Shown here: piece after piece, positions 1 through 9,147 of the stretch | How the letters are laid out: each line of letters begins with the position of its first letter | Position numbering within the stretch: the stretch's first letter is position 1 | Source of the DNA: Sphingobacterium humi | GTDB lineage: Bacteria > Bacteroidota > Bacteroidia > Sphingobacteriales > Sphingobacteriaceae | NCBI RefSeq assembly: GCF_009768885.1 | Contig: NZ_WSQA01000011.1 | Span: forward strand, 62,001-126,000 | Length of the DNA: 64,000 nt | Reading direction: 5' to 3' | The notes under the pieces: model-generated | The model's input: only the letters and a program-made list of their open reading frames with translations | Databases searched by the model: none | Told to the model about the DNA's origin: nothing | Program-made: the position numbers and the translations under genes

Positions 1-111
1 AAGACGTACAGCTTTAACGGGTTCGAACCATGTTTTAAAACTTTGCGTCGGGATGTTATCTTTTATGACCGCAAGACAACTTTCCCAAACACTTGTACAC
101 GTTTTTTCCAT
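1..111 (-). CDS. dnaA: Chromosomal replication initiator DnaA, N-terminal fragment (cut by window edge)
   Basis: Only the first 37 codons are inside the window; the gene runs leftwards off the edge. The translation begins MEKTCTSVWESCLAVIKDNI and continues with a QSFKTWFEP segment, the DnaA domain I pattern of Bacteroidota, where domain I mediates self-oligomerisation and helicase loading. The ATG is at 111-109. The AAA+ and DNA-binding domains are outside the window. The upstream gap to dxs holds DnaA-box-like repeats, which fits autoregulation. The clearest oriC candidate is not here but about 11 kb away between nadA and nadB. Confidence 0.9.
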   Translation of the reverse strand, partial: MEKTCTSVWESCLAVIKDNIPTQSFKTWFEPVKAVRL

Positions 112-390
112 TCTATATTTGTTAATAACTTGATAACCAATAATTGACAAAAATCCTGTTAATAACTTTTGCCTACAACGAATATGACAATTTTTTTCCA
201 CCTAAAAAATTAAAAAAGTAAAAAAATGTTAATTACCTGTTTTACAGTATTTTATTAAGATTTTTACCGTTATTTAAGCTTTAAAAATAAAGTCAAATTT
301 AGTTTTCAACACATTGAAATTACCCGTATTCAAAATCAATTTTTTAAAGGAAAAATTAAGTTTAGGATTTAGACTGTGGAAAACTTTTAA
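112..390. promoter_or_regulatory. dnaA upstream region with degenerate DnaA boxes
   Basis: This AT-rich non-coding stretch lies between dnaA and the dxs terminator. A 12-base direct repeat, TGTTAATAACTT, occurs at 120-131 and 157-168; its first nine bases match the DnaA box TGTGGATAA at 7 of 9. A closer match, TGTGGAAAA, is at 375-383. The placement suggests DnaA autoregulation or a minor DnaA-binding region. No open reading frame with coding character is visible. Confidence 0.45.
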
Positions 391-416
391 TAAAAAAAAG
401 AAGCCTTTTGGCTTCT
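391..416 (-). terminator. Rho-independent terminator of dxs
   Basis: Read on the minus strand, GAAGCC-AAAA-GGCTTC is followed by a run of eight T. It lies about 50 bases beyond the dxs stop codon and separates dxs from dnaA. Confidence 0.8.
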
Positions 417-464
417 CTCTAATATTGTTTCAAAGATTCTGTAAAACCTTATAAATGATAGCAA

Positions 465-2393
465 TTATCCTACCAAACTTTCGGTCTTTATTCCCTTGGT
501 TAATTTTCTAACCTCCGATTCTATGCCTTTTGCGTCATAGCCACAGATATGCCATAGTTCCGCTTGTTCACCATGTTCAATAATCGTATCCGGAATTCCC
601 AAACGAGTGACCTGCGCATCGTAGTTATTTTCGGACATAAACTCGAGCACGGCCGATCCGATACCTCCCGGTAAGCAACCATCTTCAACGGTAATCACTT
701 TAGTAAACTTCTTAAATACCTCATGCAAAAGCTCGGTATCTAAAGGCTTGGCAAAGCGCAAATCGTAATGTGCCGGATGAATACCATCTTCACGAAGATT
801 CTGAATAGCCTTACTGGCTTCATTGCCGATGTGTCCGAAGGTAAGGATGGCAATGTCTTCCCCATCACAAATCTTACGGCCTTTACCGATGGTAATTTCC
901 CGGAATGGCAGCTTCCAATCAGGCATAACCCCGTTTCCTCGCGGATAGCGTATTACAAAAGGCCCCTTATCCGGCAATTGAGCCGTATACATCAAGTTCC
1001 GCAGTTCTTCCTCGTTCATCGGGGAGGACACAATCAGGTTCGGAACACAACGCATAAAGGAAATATCGTAAGCACCATGGTGTGTCGGCCCATCAGCGCC
1101 AACTAAGCCGGCTCTATCTAAGCAAAACACCACATTTAAGTGCTGCAAGGCCACATCATGAATAACCTGATCGTAGGCACGTTGCATAAAAGACGAGTAA
1201 ATATTACAGAAAGGAACGAGCCCTTGCGCAGCCAGGCCGGCACTAAAGGTAACAGCATGTTGTTCCGCAATACCCACATCAAAAGCCCGATCAGGCATCG
1301 CTTTCATCATGATATTCATCGATGAACCCGATGGCATCGCCGGGGTAATGCCCATAATCTTGCTGTTCGCCTCCGCCAATTCAACCAGGGTATGTCCAAA
1401 CACATCCTGATATTTCGGTGGCTGCGGCTTATCCGGAATACTTTTCTTGATTTCGCCCGTAATTTTATCGAACAAACCTGGCGCATGCCATTTCGTTTGA
1501 TCTTTCTCCGCCAAGGCATAGCCTTTTCCTTTCACGGTAACCACGTGTAACAATTTCGGCCCGTTAATATGCTTTAAATCCTCAATGGTCTTCACCAATT
1601 TATTGATATCATGTCCATCAACAGGTCCAAAATACCGGAAATTCAAGGATTCAAATAAGTTCGCGTTCTTCAATAGCGTCCCTTTGATACTTTGCTCCAA
1701 TTTCTTGGCCCAACCATAGGCATTAGGGCCGTTCTTAGAGATCTTCGCTAAGACGGCTACTAAATCATCACGAAACCTATTGTAGCTCTTAGAAGTCGTT
1801 ATACTGGTTAAATACTCTTTCATGGCCCCCACGTTCGGGTCGATGGACATGCAGTTATCATTCAAAATCACCAAGAGGTTAGATTTCTCGATACCGGCAT
1901 GGTTCAAGGCTTCGAAGGCCATTCCACCTGTTAAGGCACCGTCACCAATAATCGCCACATGCTGTCTATCGGTTTCGCCTTTATAGGCCGATGCCACCGC
2001 CATGCCTAAGGCTGCGGAAATGGAAGTAGAAGAGTGACCTACCCCAAAAGCATCGTATTCACTTTCAGAACGCTTTGGAAAACCCGATAGTCCCCCGAGA
2101 ATACGGTTGGTATGGAAGCTTTCCCGGCGTCCGGTTAATATTTTATGGCCATAGGCCTGGTGTCCTACATCAAATAAGATCTGATCGTAAGGGGTATTTA
2201 ACGCGTAGTGTAAGGCGACCGTCAGTTCGACCACACCTAAGCTGGCCGCAAAGTGCCCGCCATTGACCGAAACGATGTCGATTATAAATTGTCTAAGCTC
2301 TTTACAAACCTGCTCAAGCTCAGATTCTTTTAGTTTTCTTAGATCTGAAGGATACTGGATTTTCTTTAATAGCGCTCCTGCTTCTACCTGCAT
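465..2393 (-). CDS. dxs: 1-deoxy-D-xylulose-5-phosphate synthase
   Basis: Thiamine-diphosphate enzyme that condenses pyruvate and glyceraldehyde 3-phosphate, the first step of the non-mevalonate isoprenoid pathway; cytosolic. The 642-residue length fits the family. The phosphate-site histidine is in VNGGHF (about 43-48), the ThDP/Mg motif is GDGALTGG (150-157) with its downstream NDN, and the transketolase-type pyrimidine-binding and C-terminal domains follow ([11 protein letters not shown], then VEDGCLPGG). I start at ATG 2393 ([11 protein letters not shown]), the usual Bacteroidota start; the open frame continues 32 codons upstream, but that part is not DXS-like and would overlap the divergent scpA. 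It is transcribed alone, with its own terminator at 391-416. Confidence 0.96.
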   Translation of the reverse strand: MQVEAGALLKKIQYPSDLRKLKESELEQVCKELRQFIIDIVSVNGGHFAASLGVVELTVALHYALNTPYDQILFDVGHQAYGHKILTGRRESFHTNRILGGLSGFPKRSESEYDAFGVGHSSTSISAALGMAVASAYKGETDRQHVAIIGDGALTGGMAFEALNHAGIEKSNLLVILNDNCMSIDPNVGAMKEYLTSITTSKSYNRFRDDLVAVLAKISKNGPNAYGWAKKLEQSIKGTLLKNANLFESLNFRYFGPVDGHDINKLVKTIEDLKHINGPKLLHVVTVKGKGYALAEKDQTKWHAPGLFDKITGEIKKSIPDKPQPPKYQDVFGHTLVELAEANSKIMGITPAMPSGSSMNIMMKAMPDRAFDVGIAEQHAVTFSAGLAAQGLVPFCNIYSSFMQRAYDQVIHDVALQHLNVVFCLDRAGLVGADGPTHHGAYDISFMRCVPNLIVSSPMNEEELRNLMYTAQLPDKGPFVIRYPRGNGVMPDWKLPFREITIGKGRKICDGEDIAILTFGHIGNEASKAIQNLREDGIHPAHYDLRFAKPLDTELLHEVFKKFTKVITVEDGCLPGGIGSAVLEFMSENNYDAQVTRLGIPDTIIEHGEQAELWHICGYDAKGIESEVRKLTKGIKTESLVG

Positions 2394-2525
2394 AACTTCA
2401 AAAATTTCAAAATAAGATACAAAGTAACAATTTATTCTGCTAACTGTGGAATATATATACAATTTTATCAAGCCAATTGTTTTCCTCAAAAACGCAAAAC
2501 AAGAGAAGATTAACGATTAAATCCT

Positions 2526-2533
2526 TATTTTTG
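2526..2533 (+). promoter_or_regulatory. TAnnTTTG -7 box upstream of scpA
   Basis: TATTTTTG lies 9 bases before the scpA ATG. It matches the Bacteroidota -7 consensus, but no clear -33 TTTG is seen at the normal distance. If used, transcription starts a few bases before, or at, the start codon. Confidence 0.45.
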
Positions 2534-2542
2534 AGGCGTTCT

Positions 2543-3292
2543 ATGGAATCAACAAACTACGAAATTAAGCTGGCCCAGTTTGAGGGACCCTTTGATTTAC
2601 TGCTCTTCTTTATTGAAAGGGATGAATTGAATATCCACGATATTCCAATCTCCAAAATTACAGACGATTTCCTGGCCTATATTCAACATATGCAAGCCCT
2701 GAACATCGAACTAGCCAGCGAGTTTATCTTTGTGGCCGCCACATTAATGCGCATTAAAGCCAAGATGTTGTTGCCGCGACCTGATTTGGATGAAAACGAG
2801 AACGAAATAGATTTAAAGAAAGAGTTAGTCCAAAAACTTGTTCTTTACAAGCAGTTCAAAGAGGTATCTGAAAATTTCAAAACCCTGGAAGATTCTCGTA
2901 TGCAATTGCATGAACGTGGCAACATTAGCCAAGACTTAAAGATTGCCTCCAAATCCATCCGCAATACTGAAGAAGAACTATCCTCTTTTACCCTATATCG
3001 CCTGATGATGGTTTACGAGCGGATGATGTACAATTATACCCACCGCATTCAGGAGGTGAAGCATACCGTCGTCAAATATCCCTATACCATCGAACAGCAG
3101 AAGAAGGCCATTGCCCAACTGATTGAAATCAATAATAGTTTAGATTTCTCGGCCATTGCCAAGCATTCTGAAAATAAGGTGCAGTTCGTTTATAACTTTT
3201 TAGCTGTATTAGAAATGCTGCAGCAAAAACTCTTGGATATCGAGATCGGCTTAGGCTACAATAACTTCTTTATTGCCAAAAAAGTATCTTAA
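2543..3292 (+). CDS. scpA: Segregation and condensation protein A (ScpA kleisin)
   Basis: Kleisin subunit that bridges SMC heads and works with ScpB in origin condensation and chromosome segregation. The protein has 249 residues. The N-terminal helical motif FEGPFDLLLFFIERDELNI (about 10-28) is the ScpA signature that contacts the SMC neck, and the C-terminal part (FSAIAKHSENKVQFVYNFL) is the winged-helix end that binds the SMC cap. ATG 2543 gives the usual MESTNYEIKL start; an in-frame ATG 22 codons upstream would overlap the dxs leader and adds no family sequence. Its position close to dnaA, oriC and parS fits its role. The scpB partner is not in the window. Confidence 0.93.
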   Translation: MESTNYEIKLAQFEGPFDLLLFFIERDELNIHDIPISKITDDFLAYIQHMQALNIELASEFIFVAATLMRIKAKMLLPRPDLDENENEIDLKKELVQKLVLYKQFKEVSENFKTLEDSRMQLHERGNISQDLKIASKSIRNTEEELSSFTLYRLMMVYERMMYNYTHRIQEVKHTVVKYPYTIEQQKKAIAQLIEINNSLDFSAIAKHSENKVQFVYNFLAVLEMLQQKLLDIEIGLGYNNFFIAKKVS

Positions 3293-4035
3293 TCCTTTTT
3301 CAAACGCGCTTCCATTTGCGTTTTCACCTCTTCCTTATCCTTAAGTTTGGTTAAACAACCCAGGAGGTAAGCATATTGTTCCTTACTGTCCATGCCACGA
3401 ATCGCTTTCAAGGCTTCCATACCCGCTTGTATGGCATAGGTATTTTTACCTTCAAAAGTTGCCAGTAAATCCCTAAGTGTATTTTCTTCCAAAATAGTAT
3501 CTACAATACCATATTCAAGGGCTTTCGCACTAGGAAAGGGCTGACCGTCTAAACAGAGTTGCAGTGCTTTTTTCTCCGGCATTACCCGGATTAAGCCCGC
3601 CAATACCTGAAACGGAAAAATACCCAAATTAATCTCCGGTAATTTAAAATAGAGGTTTTCTTTGGCCAGCACATAGGTACAACCCAATATAAATAGGAAG
3701 CCACCCGCAATTACATCGCCCTCAACCAGCGCAATGGACGGTTTGGTCAAGCGATCGAATACTTCCCCTAAGGAAACCTGCTCGTTATTAATCTCCGGAT
3801 TTAGCGTGTCCAATTCCGGATTTTGGTAGGTCTTTAAGTCCATACCCGCACAGAAAACAGGACCTTTAGCACGCAGAACAACCACCTTTACCTCATCCAG
3901 GCTATTGGCTGTTTCCAAGGCATGCGCAATTTCATTCACCATCGTAGGGGTAAAGGCATTACGTTTGGCCTCCCTCGCTAAGGTCAGGCTGAAGATATAG
4001 CCATCTACATTGGTTTCAATAAAATTATACTTCAT
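3289..4035 (-). CDS. Enoyl-CoA hydratase/isomerase family protein (probable methylglutaconyl-CoA hydratase)
   Basis: Crotonase-fold protein of 248 residues. The first oxyanion-hole strand is FCAGMDLK (about 61-68) and the second glycine pair is VIAGGF (about 108-113). It is the last gene of a minus-strand operon with HMG-CoA lyase and an acyl-CoA dehydrogenase, overlapping the lyase by 11 bases. With the divergent carboxylase this suggests hydration of 3-methylglutaconyl-CoA in leucine/isovalerate breakdown. The segment after the GG pair (FLFILGC) lacks the usual catalytic-glutamate pattern of classical hydratases, so the substrate is inferred from context. Its stop codon overlaps the end of convergent scpA by 4 bases. 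Confidence 0.85.
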   Translation of the reverse strand: MKYNFIETNVDGYIFSLTLAREAKRNAFTPTMVNEIAHALETANSLDEVKVVVLRAKGPVFCAGMDLKTYQNPELDTLNPEINNEQVSLGEVFDRLTKPSIALVEGDVIAGGFLFILGCTYVLAKENLYFKLPEINLGIFPFQVLAGLIRVMPEKKALQLCLDGQPFPSAKALEYGIVDTILEENTLRDLLATFEGKNTYAIQAGMEALKAIRGMDSKEQYAYLLGCLTKLKDKEEVKTQMEARLKKD

Positions 4036-4882
4036 GTCTTATCATTTTTTGAAATGCGTCCATCAAGGGAGCCACCTGCGCATAGGATCCCTTTTGAAAA
4101 CGATCGACCAGTAATTCGGAAGGTATATTCCCTACCAGTTCATCCTGCGCAAAAGGACAGCCTCCATAACCTAAAATAGCCCCTTCAAAGCGTCTGCAAC
4201 CCGCATCATAGGCCGCATTCACCTTTAATAAAGCATCCTCTACATACGAATGTAAATGCACACTGAAGGCTAGCTCATTAAATTCTTCCTTCAACTTAAC
4301 AAATAAATCGCCCACTTGTTCTGGGCGCGCTTCTGCCGTAGTATCGGCAATCGAAAAATGTTGAACCCCAAGTTCTTGTAATTTTCCAACCCACTCGCTT
4401 ACCAAATCCATGGCCCAAGGATCTCCATAAGGATTACCAAAGGCCATAGAAATATAAATTACTAATTCTTGTGTGCTGTTTTTAGCGAGTATATCCTGCA
4501 TTTGCTGCACCTGACTATAGGCCTGCTGAATGCTTGCGTTGGTATTTTTCTGTTGAAAGGTTTCCGAAATAGAAAATGGAAAACCCAGAAAATCAATCTC
4601 CGGGAAAGTCGATCCAATTTCAGCACCGCGCACATTCGCAATAATGGCCAATAGCTTCACCTCATCCAGCTTTTCCATACCCGCTAATACCGCCTGGGTA
4701 TCTTGCATCTGTGGAACAGCCTTCGGCGATACGAAACTTCCAAAATCTATACAATCAAATAATTTACTTTGAATCAATTGATTGATATACTTGATTTTTA
4801 ATTCCGTAGGAATCGGAAACTTAATGCCTTGAATGGCATCTCGAGGACAATCGACTAACTGAACACTTGAATTATTTTGCAT
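4025..4882 (-). CDS. Hydroxymethylglutaryl-CoA lyase
   Basis: TIM-barrel HMGL-like enzyme (about 285 residues) that cleaves HMG-CoA to acetoacetate and acetyl-CoA, the last step of leucine degradation. Visible features are the N-terminal strand [10 protein letters not shown], a variant of the family VGPRDGLQ motif that keeps the catalytic Arg-Asp pair, the metal-site HLHSYVED near residue 215, and the C-terminal [15 protein letters not shown] carrying the catalytic-loop cysteine. I start at ATG 4882 ([10 protein letters not shown]), 11 bases inside the end of the acyl-CoA dehydrogenase gene; the open frame extends 7 codons further up. The operon setting with the crotonase supports the assignment. 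Confidence 0.9.
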   Translation of the reverse strand: MQNNSSVQLVDCPRDAIQGIKFPIPTELKIKYINQLIQSKLFDCIDFGSFVSPKAVPQMQDTQAVLAGMEKLDEVKLLAIIANVRGAEIGSTFPEIDFLGFPFSISETFQQKNTNASIQQAYSQVQQMQDILAKNSTQELVIYISMAFGNPYGDPWAMDLVSEWVGKLQELGVQHFSIADTTAEARPEQVGDLFVKLKEEFNELAFSVHLHSYVEDALLKVNAAYDAGCRRFEGAILGYGGCPFAQDELVGNIPSELLVDRFQKGSYAQVAPLMDAFQKMIRHEV

Positions 4883-6023
4883 CTTTTTTAATCTCCCTTG
4901 CAATTACCATACGCTGAATGGAACTGGTTCCCTCCCCAATGGTACATAGTTTGGCATCTCTAAAATACTTCTCGGCAGGGAAATCTTTGGTGAAACCATA
5001 GCCCCCTAAGATTTGTACGCCTTCATTTGATACTTCAACAGCCGTTTCCGAAGCAAATAACTTTGCCATGGCACCTTCCTTGGTCACCTTCTTGCCTTCG
5101 TCTTTCAATTGCCCCGCCCGGCGGATCAATAATTCAGAAGCCTCAATTTTAGTAGCCATATCCGCTAAGGTAAAACCAACGGCTTGAAAATCAAAAATCT
5201 TCGTCTGAAATTGTTCGCGCTCATTGGCATATTTTAACGCACATTCATAGGCTCCACGCGCAATACCTAACGATAAAGCAGCAATGGAAATACGACCCCC
5301 ATCCAATAATTTTAAGGCCTGAACAAAGCCATCTCCCACTTCACCAATCAATTGGCTTTTCGGAATACGACAGTTATCAAAGAATAAAGAGCCTGTTTCT
5401 GAAGCACGCATGCCTAATTTATCCATTTTTGCACCAGCTGTGAAACCAGGCGTACCTTTTTCTACAATAAAGGCAGAAATTCCTTTTTTATCACCTTTTT
5501 CACCGGTACGCGCCATTACCACAGCCACATCCCCACTAATAGCATGGGTAATAAAGGTTTTATCGCCATTCAATACGAAATAATCGCCATCAGCAACTGC
5601 AGTCGTGTTCATACCACCAGCATCCGATCCGGAACCCGGTTCTGTTAATCCCCACGCACCAATCCACTCCCCACTTGCCAGCTTGGGTAGGTATTTTTGC
5701 TTTTGTTCTTCGTTGGCAAAGGATAAAATATGATTCGTACATAAGGAGTTATGCGCCGCCACCGATAAGCCTATAGAGCCACATACTTTCGAAATTTCAT
5801 CGAGTATGCTAATGTATTCCTGATAGCTTAATCCTGACCCTCCATATTGCTCCGGCACAATAATGCCCATAAAACCGTGCTCACCTAATTTCTTAAATAC
5901 ATCAATAGGGAAAAGTTGTGCTTCATCCCATGCCATCACATGCGGTTTAATATAGGTCATCGCAAAATTCCTAGCGCTTTCTTTGACCAGCATAAGATGC
6001 TCGTCCGAACTAACTTGAAACAT
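4872..6023 (-). CDS. Acyl-CoA dehydrogenase (probable isovaleryl/short-chain type)
   Basis: FAD enzyme of 383 residues oxidising an acyl-CoA to the 2-enoyl-CoA, passing electrons to ETF. It has the N-terminal helical domain, the substrate-loop motif [12 protein letters not shown] (about 123-134), and the C-terminal QILGGYGF and GEGTSSIQR. The glutamate of GEGT (E364) sits where MCAD/SCAD place the catalytic base, so this is not the classical isovaleryl-CoA dehydrogenase arrangement. It is the first gene of the three-gene minus-strand operon, facing the carboxylase across a 136-base AT-rich gap. The exact chain specificity cannot be read from the sequence. Confidence 0.93.
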   Translation of the reverse strand: MFQVSSDEHLMLVKESARNFAMTYIKPHVMAWDEAQLFPIDVFKKLGEHGFMGIIVPEQYGGSGLSYQEYISILDEISKVCGSIGLSVAAHNSLCTNHILSFANEEQKQKYLPKLASGEWIGAWGLTEPGSGSDAGGMNTTAVADGDYFVLNGDKTFITHAISGDVAVVMARTGEKGDKKGISAFIVEKGTPGFTAGAKMDKLGMRASETGSLFFDNCRIPKSQLIGEVGDGFVQALKLLDGGRISIAALSLGIARGAYECALKYANEREQFQTKIFDFQAVGFTLADMATKIEASELLIRRAGQLKDEGKKVTKEGAMAKLFASETAVEVSNEGVQILGGYGFTKDFPAEKYFRDAKLCTIGEGTSSIQRMVIAREIKKDAK

Positions 6024-6119
6024 AATTTTATTTTATTTTAGTTTATATTTTGGTAAAAATATTTTTTACAAATATTATAAAAAACAAATTATATTTTATG
6101 ATATTTATAAAAAAAAGAT

Positions 6120-6136
6120 TTTATAACCGTTATAAA
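6120..6136. promoter_or_regulatory. 17-bp palindrome in divergent promoter (operator candidate)
   Basis: TTTATAAC-C-GTTATAAA is a perfect 8+1+8 inverted repeat, 23 bases before the carboxylase ATG and about 97 bases from the acyl-CoA dehydrogenase start. One site could control both arms of the branched-chain acyl-CoA catabolic cluster, as TetR- or MerR-type regulators do elsewhere. No regulator gene of that type is adjacent. Confidence 0.45.
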
Positions 6137-6159
6137 TTTACATTATTTTAATACCGAAC

Positions 6160-7767
6160 ATGATTAGTTTACTTGGTGAGCTCCAACGAAAAAGGGAGGA
6201 ATTATTACTTGGGGGAGGTTTAGAAAAAATCCAAAAACAACGCGAAAAAGGTAAGATGTCAGCATGGGAACGGATCATTTACCTATTAGATGAAGATCGT
6301 CCTTATAGTGAAATTGGCATCTTCGCCGGCGAAGGCCAATACCAAGAACATGGAGGGTGTCCAAATGCTGGGGTAGTGGTCGTTATGGGTTATGTAAAGG
6401 GTCGCTTATGCATCCTGGTATCCAACGATGCAACCGTAAAAGCTGGCGCCTGGTTTCCGATTACCTGTAAGAAGAATTTGCGGGCCCAGGAAATCGCAAT
6501 GGAAAACAGATTGCCTATTATTTACTTAGTTGATTCTGCAGGAGTGTACCTGCCAATGCAAGATGAAATCTTTCCCGATAAGGAACATTTCGGCCGTATT
6601 TTTAGGAATAACGCGAAGATATCAGCCATGGGTATTCCTCAAATTGCAGCCATTATGGGTTCTTGCGTAGCAGGCGGCGCCTATTTGCCGATAATGTCTG
6701 ACTATGCCTTGATCGTTGAAGGAACCGGATCTGTATTTCTGGCCGGCTCTTACTTGGTTAAATCCTCCATCGGTGAAGTGATTGATAATGAAACCCTTGG
6801 TGGCGCATCTACCCATTCTGAAATTTCAGGGGTTACCGATAATAAATACCCGAACGATGAGGCTTGTTTAGATGCCATTAAGAATATTGTCGATAAATTC
6901 GGCGATAGCCCGAAAGCACTTTTCTCAAGAGTAGAAGCGAAGGCACCCGCCAAAACCATGGAACAACTATACCAATACTTTCCTGAGGATCGCTTAAAAC
7001 CCTATAATATGCTGGAGGTATTGAACAGTATTGTGGATGAAGGCAGCCTGGAAGAATATAAAAAAGACTATGGTAAAACGCTAATCTGTGCCCTGGCCCG
7101 TATTGATGGTTGGGCTGTAGGTATTGTCGCCAACCAACGCGAGATTGTAAAGGCCAAGAAACCCGGAAATTCCACTGAAATGCAGATGGGCGGTGTTATC
7201 TATTCCGACTCTGCCGATAAGGCGGCACGCTTCATCATGAACTGCAACCAACAAAAAATACCCTTGGTGTTTTTCCAGGATATCTCCGGCTTTATGGTAG
7301 GATCGCGCGCAGAACACGGCGGCATTATTAAAGATGGCGCTAAAATGGTGAATGCCATGGCCAACTCGGTAGTACCTAAATTTACCTTTATCGTAGGAAA
7401 TAGCTACGGTGCCGGCAATTATGCGATGTGTGGCAAGGCTTATGATCCACGGTTGATTTATGCCTGGCCAACGGCAAAAATAGCCGTTATGAGTGGTGCT
7501 TCCGCCGGAAAAACCCTCTTACAAATTCAAGAGGCCAGTTTAAAGGGTAAAGACGTAAACCTATCGGAAGCCGATAAAAACAAGCTTTTAGCCGATATCG
7601 AGGAAAAATACAATGCCCAATTAAGTCCGTATTATGCGGCGTCCCGCTTGTGGGTAGATGGGGTAATCGATCCTGCTGAAACCCGGAAAATCATTTCCAT
7701 GGGTATAGAGGCAGCTGCGTGTAATCCAGTAATTCCAGATTATAAATTAGGCGTTATTCAAACTTAA
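6160..7767 (+). CDS. Acyl-CoA carboxylase beta subunit, methylcrotonoyl-CoA carboxylase type
   Basis: Carboxyltransferase subunit (535 residues) of a biotin-dependent acyl-CoA carboxylase. The N-half carries DSAGVYLPMQ and FPDKEHFGRIF followed by MGSCVAGGAYLP, which are the methylcrotonoyl-CoA carboxylase beta pattern rather than the propionyl type. The C-half has FFQDISGFMVG and GNSYGAGNYAMCGKAYDP, the second crotonase-like half. It is transcribed alone, divergent from the dehydrogenase-lyase-hydratase operon, completing isovaleryl-CoA to acetoacetate chemistry except for the biotinylated alpha subunit, which is not in the window. A strong terminator follows. Confidence 0.93.
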   Translation: MISLLGELQRKREELLLGGGLEKIQKQREKGKMSAWERIIYLLDEDRPYSEIGIFAGEGQYQEHGGCPNAGVVVVMGYVKGRLCILVSNDATVKAGAWFPITCKKNLRAQEIAMENRLPIIYLVDSAGVYLPMQDEIFPDKEHFGRIFRNNAKISAMGIPQIAAIMGSCVAGGAYLPIMSDYALIVEGTGSVFLAGSYLVKSSIGEVIDNETLGGASTHSEISGVTDNKYPNDEACLDAIKNIVDKFGDSPKALFSRVEAKAPAKTMEQLYQYFPEDRLKPYNMLEVLNSIVDEGSLEEYKKDYGKTLICALARIDGWAVGIVANQREIVKAKKPGNSTEMQMGGVIYSDSADKAARFIMNCNQQKIPLVFFQDISGFMVGSRAEHGGIIKDGAKMVNAMANSVVPKFTFIVGNSYGAGNYAMCGKAYDPRLIYAWPTAKIAVMSGASAGKTLLQIQEASLKGKDVNLSEADKNKLLADIEEKYNAQLSPYYAASRLWVDGVIDPAETRKIISMGIEAAACNPVIPDYKLGVIQT

Positions 7768-7810
7768 AAAAGATACATATTCGAGCTGGGCTTTTATGAG
7801 GTCCTATAAA

Positions 7811-7836
7811 AGACGTTGCATGCAACGTCTTTTTTT
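7811..7836 (+). terminator. Rho-independent terminator after the carboxylase gene
   Basis: The 20-base palindrome 7811-7830 (arms AGACGTTGCA and TGCAACGTCT) is followed by six further T. It lies 43 bases beyond the carboxylase stop codon. Confidence 0.85.
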
Positions 7837-7909
7837 GTATTTCGTTTGAGGGAGGGTAATATTTGGCCTTATTTTAAGCCCTTTCTCTTCTCTTTATGAA
7901 GCCTTTGCA

Positions 7910-8204
7910 AAGGGGATTGATACGGGTGAGAAAGAGAAGTGAAAGGGGTGAAGAAAGGGTGAGATCATGTTGTCATCGTGAGCGGAGTCGAACGACTGGT
8001 ACGTCAATACAATCCATCATTAATAACATATTTATTATTAATAGTTTATAGAAAGGTGTTATTAAAAAATAGCAATACGTGTGTGTTTATTTACAACACT
8101 TTGCGCAAAGCGACATATAGCGTACAATCGGTACTGACGTACCAGTCGTTCGTGGTTCGACTCCGCTCACCATGACAAAATTGATGACAAAATTGATGAC
8201 AGCA
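7910..8204 (+). repeat. Dispersed composite repeat with long inverted arms, copy 1
   Basis: The element has three parts. A purine-rich leader begins AAGGGGATTGATACGGGTGA (from 7910). A palindromic unit (7972-8175) has a left arm containing GTCATCGTGAGCGGAGT and ACGACTGGTACGTCA, and a right arm with their complements, GACGTACCAGTCGT and GACTCCGCTCACCATGAC. A short tail repeats AAAATTGATGAC. The AT-rich centre contains TTTGCGCAAAGCG. A related copy in the opposite orientation is at 31831-32098. Both sit between convergent genes and neither encodes a protein I can support. It resembles a REP/MITE-like element; no transposase is nearby. Confidence 0.75.
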
Positions 8205-8239
8205 CCATTATAAAACAGTGCCATGCCGCCCTAAATACC

Positions 8240-8977
8240 TTATATCAACCGCATGGCTTTTACCTTTTGCAGCAGCTCTATTGTATTTTCGCTATTGGTT
8301 TTATTGAGGAGGTTTTTTCGGTGGGTTCGTACCGTATGCACACTAATAAACAGGTTTTCAGCGATTTGCTCGCTGTTATAACCTTTATCTAATTGGTAAA
8401 GTATTTCTCTTTCGCGCTTGGTTAGCGAGAAGCTGGCTGGGGTTTGCAAAACTGTTTCTTCTGTAACATTATAAACCGTCTCCTTCCCGAGTTGATCGAT
8501 AAAATGCAATTGGCAAACCTCACTAGATTTAATGGTACTGATATCGAAATGGTGAACTATAGTTTTCAGAACGCAGGTATCTGTCAGCTCATAGGCTACG
8601 GCTTGTTGCATCACCCGAATGTAGGCACCTGACTTTTTACGGATACGGAAATCGTGCACTACTTTAAACTGTTTTTGCTTTTCTATGGGGGTATTTAGGC
8701 AAAACTTAAGGGCTAACTGCTCATGTGCCATAAAGATGGCAGCATCGTCAGGATGTATGATTTGAATTAATTTTTCAAAGGAAAATTCTTTGTGGCTATA
8801 GCCTAAAACACGGGTAAAATCTTCAGAATATTGCTCAATCTCCGTACTAACACAATTTAACACAAAGTAATAGCTATCTAATTTTAACGAAATATGATCG
8901 TTAAACATACGTAGCTCATCCTTACTCAATTCTTCCAATAAGGATCCAGCAGATGTAATAAATTCCTTCCAGTTCAA
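8240..8977 (-). CDS. PAS-domain LuxR-type transcriptional regulator
   Basis: Protein of 245 residues with a PAS fold (about 40-150; FTRVLGYSHKEF and IIHPDDAAIF are typical PAS segments) and a C-terminal GerE/LuxR helix-turn-helix (about 183-240: SLTKREREILYQL, then ISVHTVRTHRKNLL). It is probably a cytosolic DNA-binding regulator that senses a small molecule or redox state through the PAS domain; there is no receiver domain, so it is not a classical response regulator. It is monocistronic, between the composite repeat and thiL. The target and ligand are not visible. Confidence 0.85.
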   Translation of the reverse strand: MNWKEFITSAGSLLEELSKDELRMFNDHISLKLDSYYFVLNCVSTEIEQYSEDFTRVLGYSHKEFSFEKLIQIIHPDDAAIFMAHEQLALKFCLNTPIEKQKQFKVVHDFRIRKKSGAYIRVMQQAVAYELTDTCVLKTIVHHFDISTIKSSEVCQLHFIDQLGKETVYNVTEETVLQTPASFSLTKREREILYQLDKGYNSEQIAENLFISVHTVRTHRKNLLNKTNSENTIELLQKVKAMRLI

Positions 8978-8996
8978 TAGTTAATAATTTGGTTTT

Positions 8997-9004
8997 CAAA
9001 GATA
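8997..9004 (-). promoter_or_regulatory. TATCTTTG -7 box of the PAS-LuxR gene
   Basis: On the minus strand TATCTTTG lies 19 bases before the ATG at 8977, the normal placement for a Bacteroidota -7 box with a short leader. No clear -33 TTTG at 19 bases. Confidence 0.45.
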
Positions 9005-9076
9005 GTAATATCCTGTCTGTTTTTATAAAGCTAAAAAAAGTAATTATTAAAAAGAGGTAAAAAATAAGATACAAGA

Positions 9077-9097
9077 AAAGCGCCCATAAGGCGCTTT
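9077..9097 (-). terminator. Terminator hairpin downstream of thiL
   Basis: AAAGCGCC and GGCGCTTT form an 8-bp stem around a 5-base loop, about 50 bases beyond the thiL stop. A T-rich run follows on both strands, so it may act in both directions, but only minus-strand genes flank it. Confidence 0.7.
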
Positions 9098-9147
9098 ATT
9101 TATAGTTAAACCTAAAAATTAAGAGCGAATCTTAATTAATATGCTGG

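Noticed and set aside
7978..8175. 65-codon ORF across the composite repeat
   Set aside because: It merely reads through the inverted arms; copy 2 does not preserve the frame.
9098..9147. Riboswitch near thiL
   Set aside because: The short gap holds only the terminator hairpin flank; no TPP-riboswitch core such as CTGAGA with ACCTGA was found near thiL or dxs.
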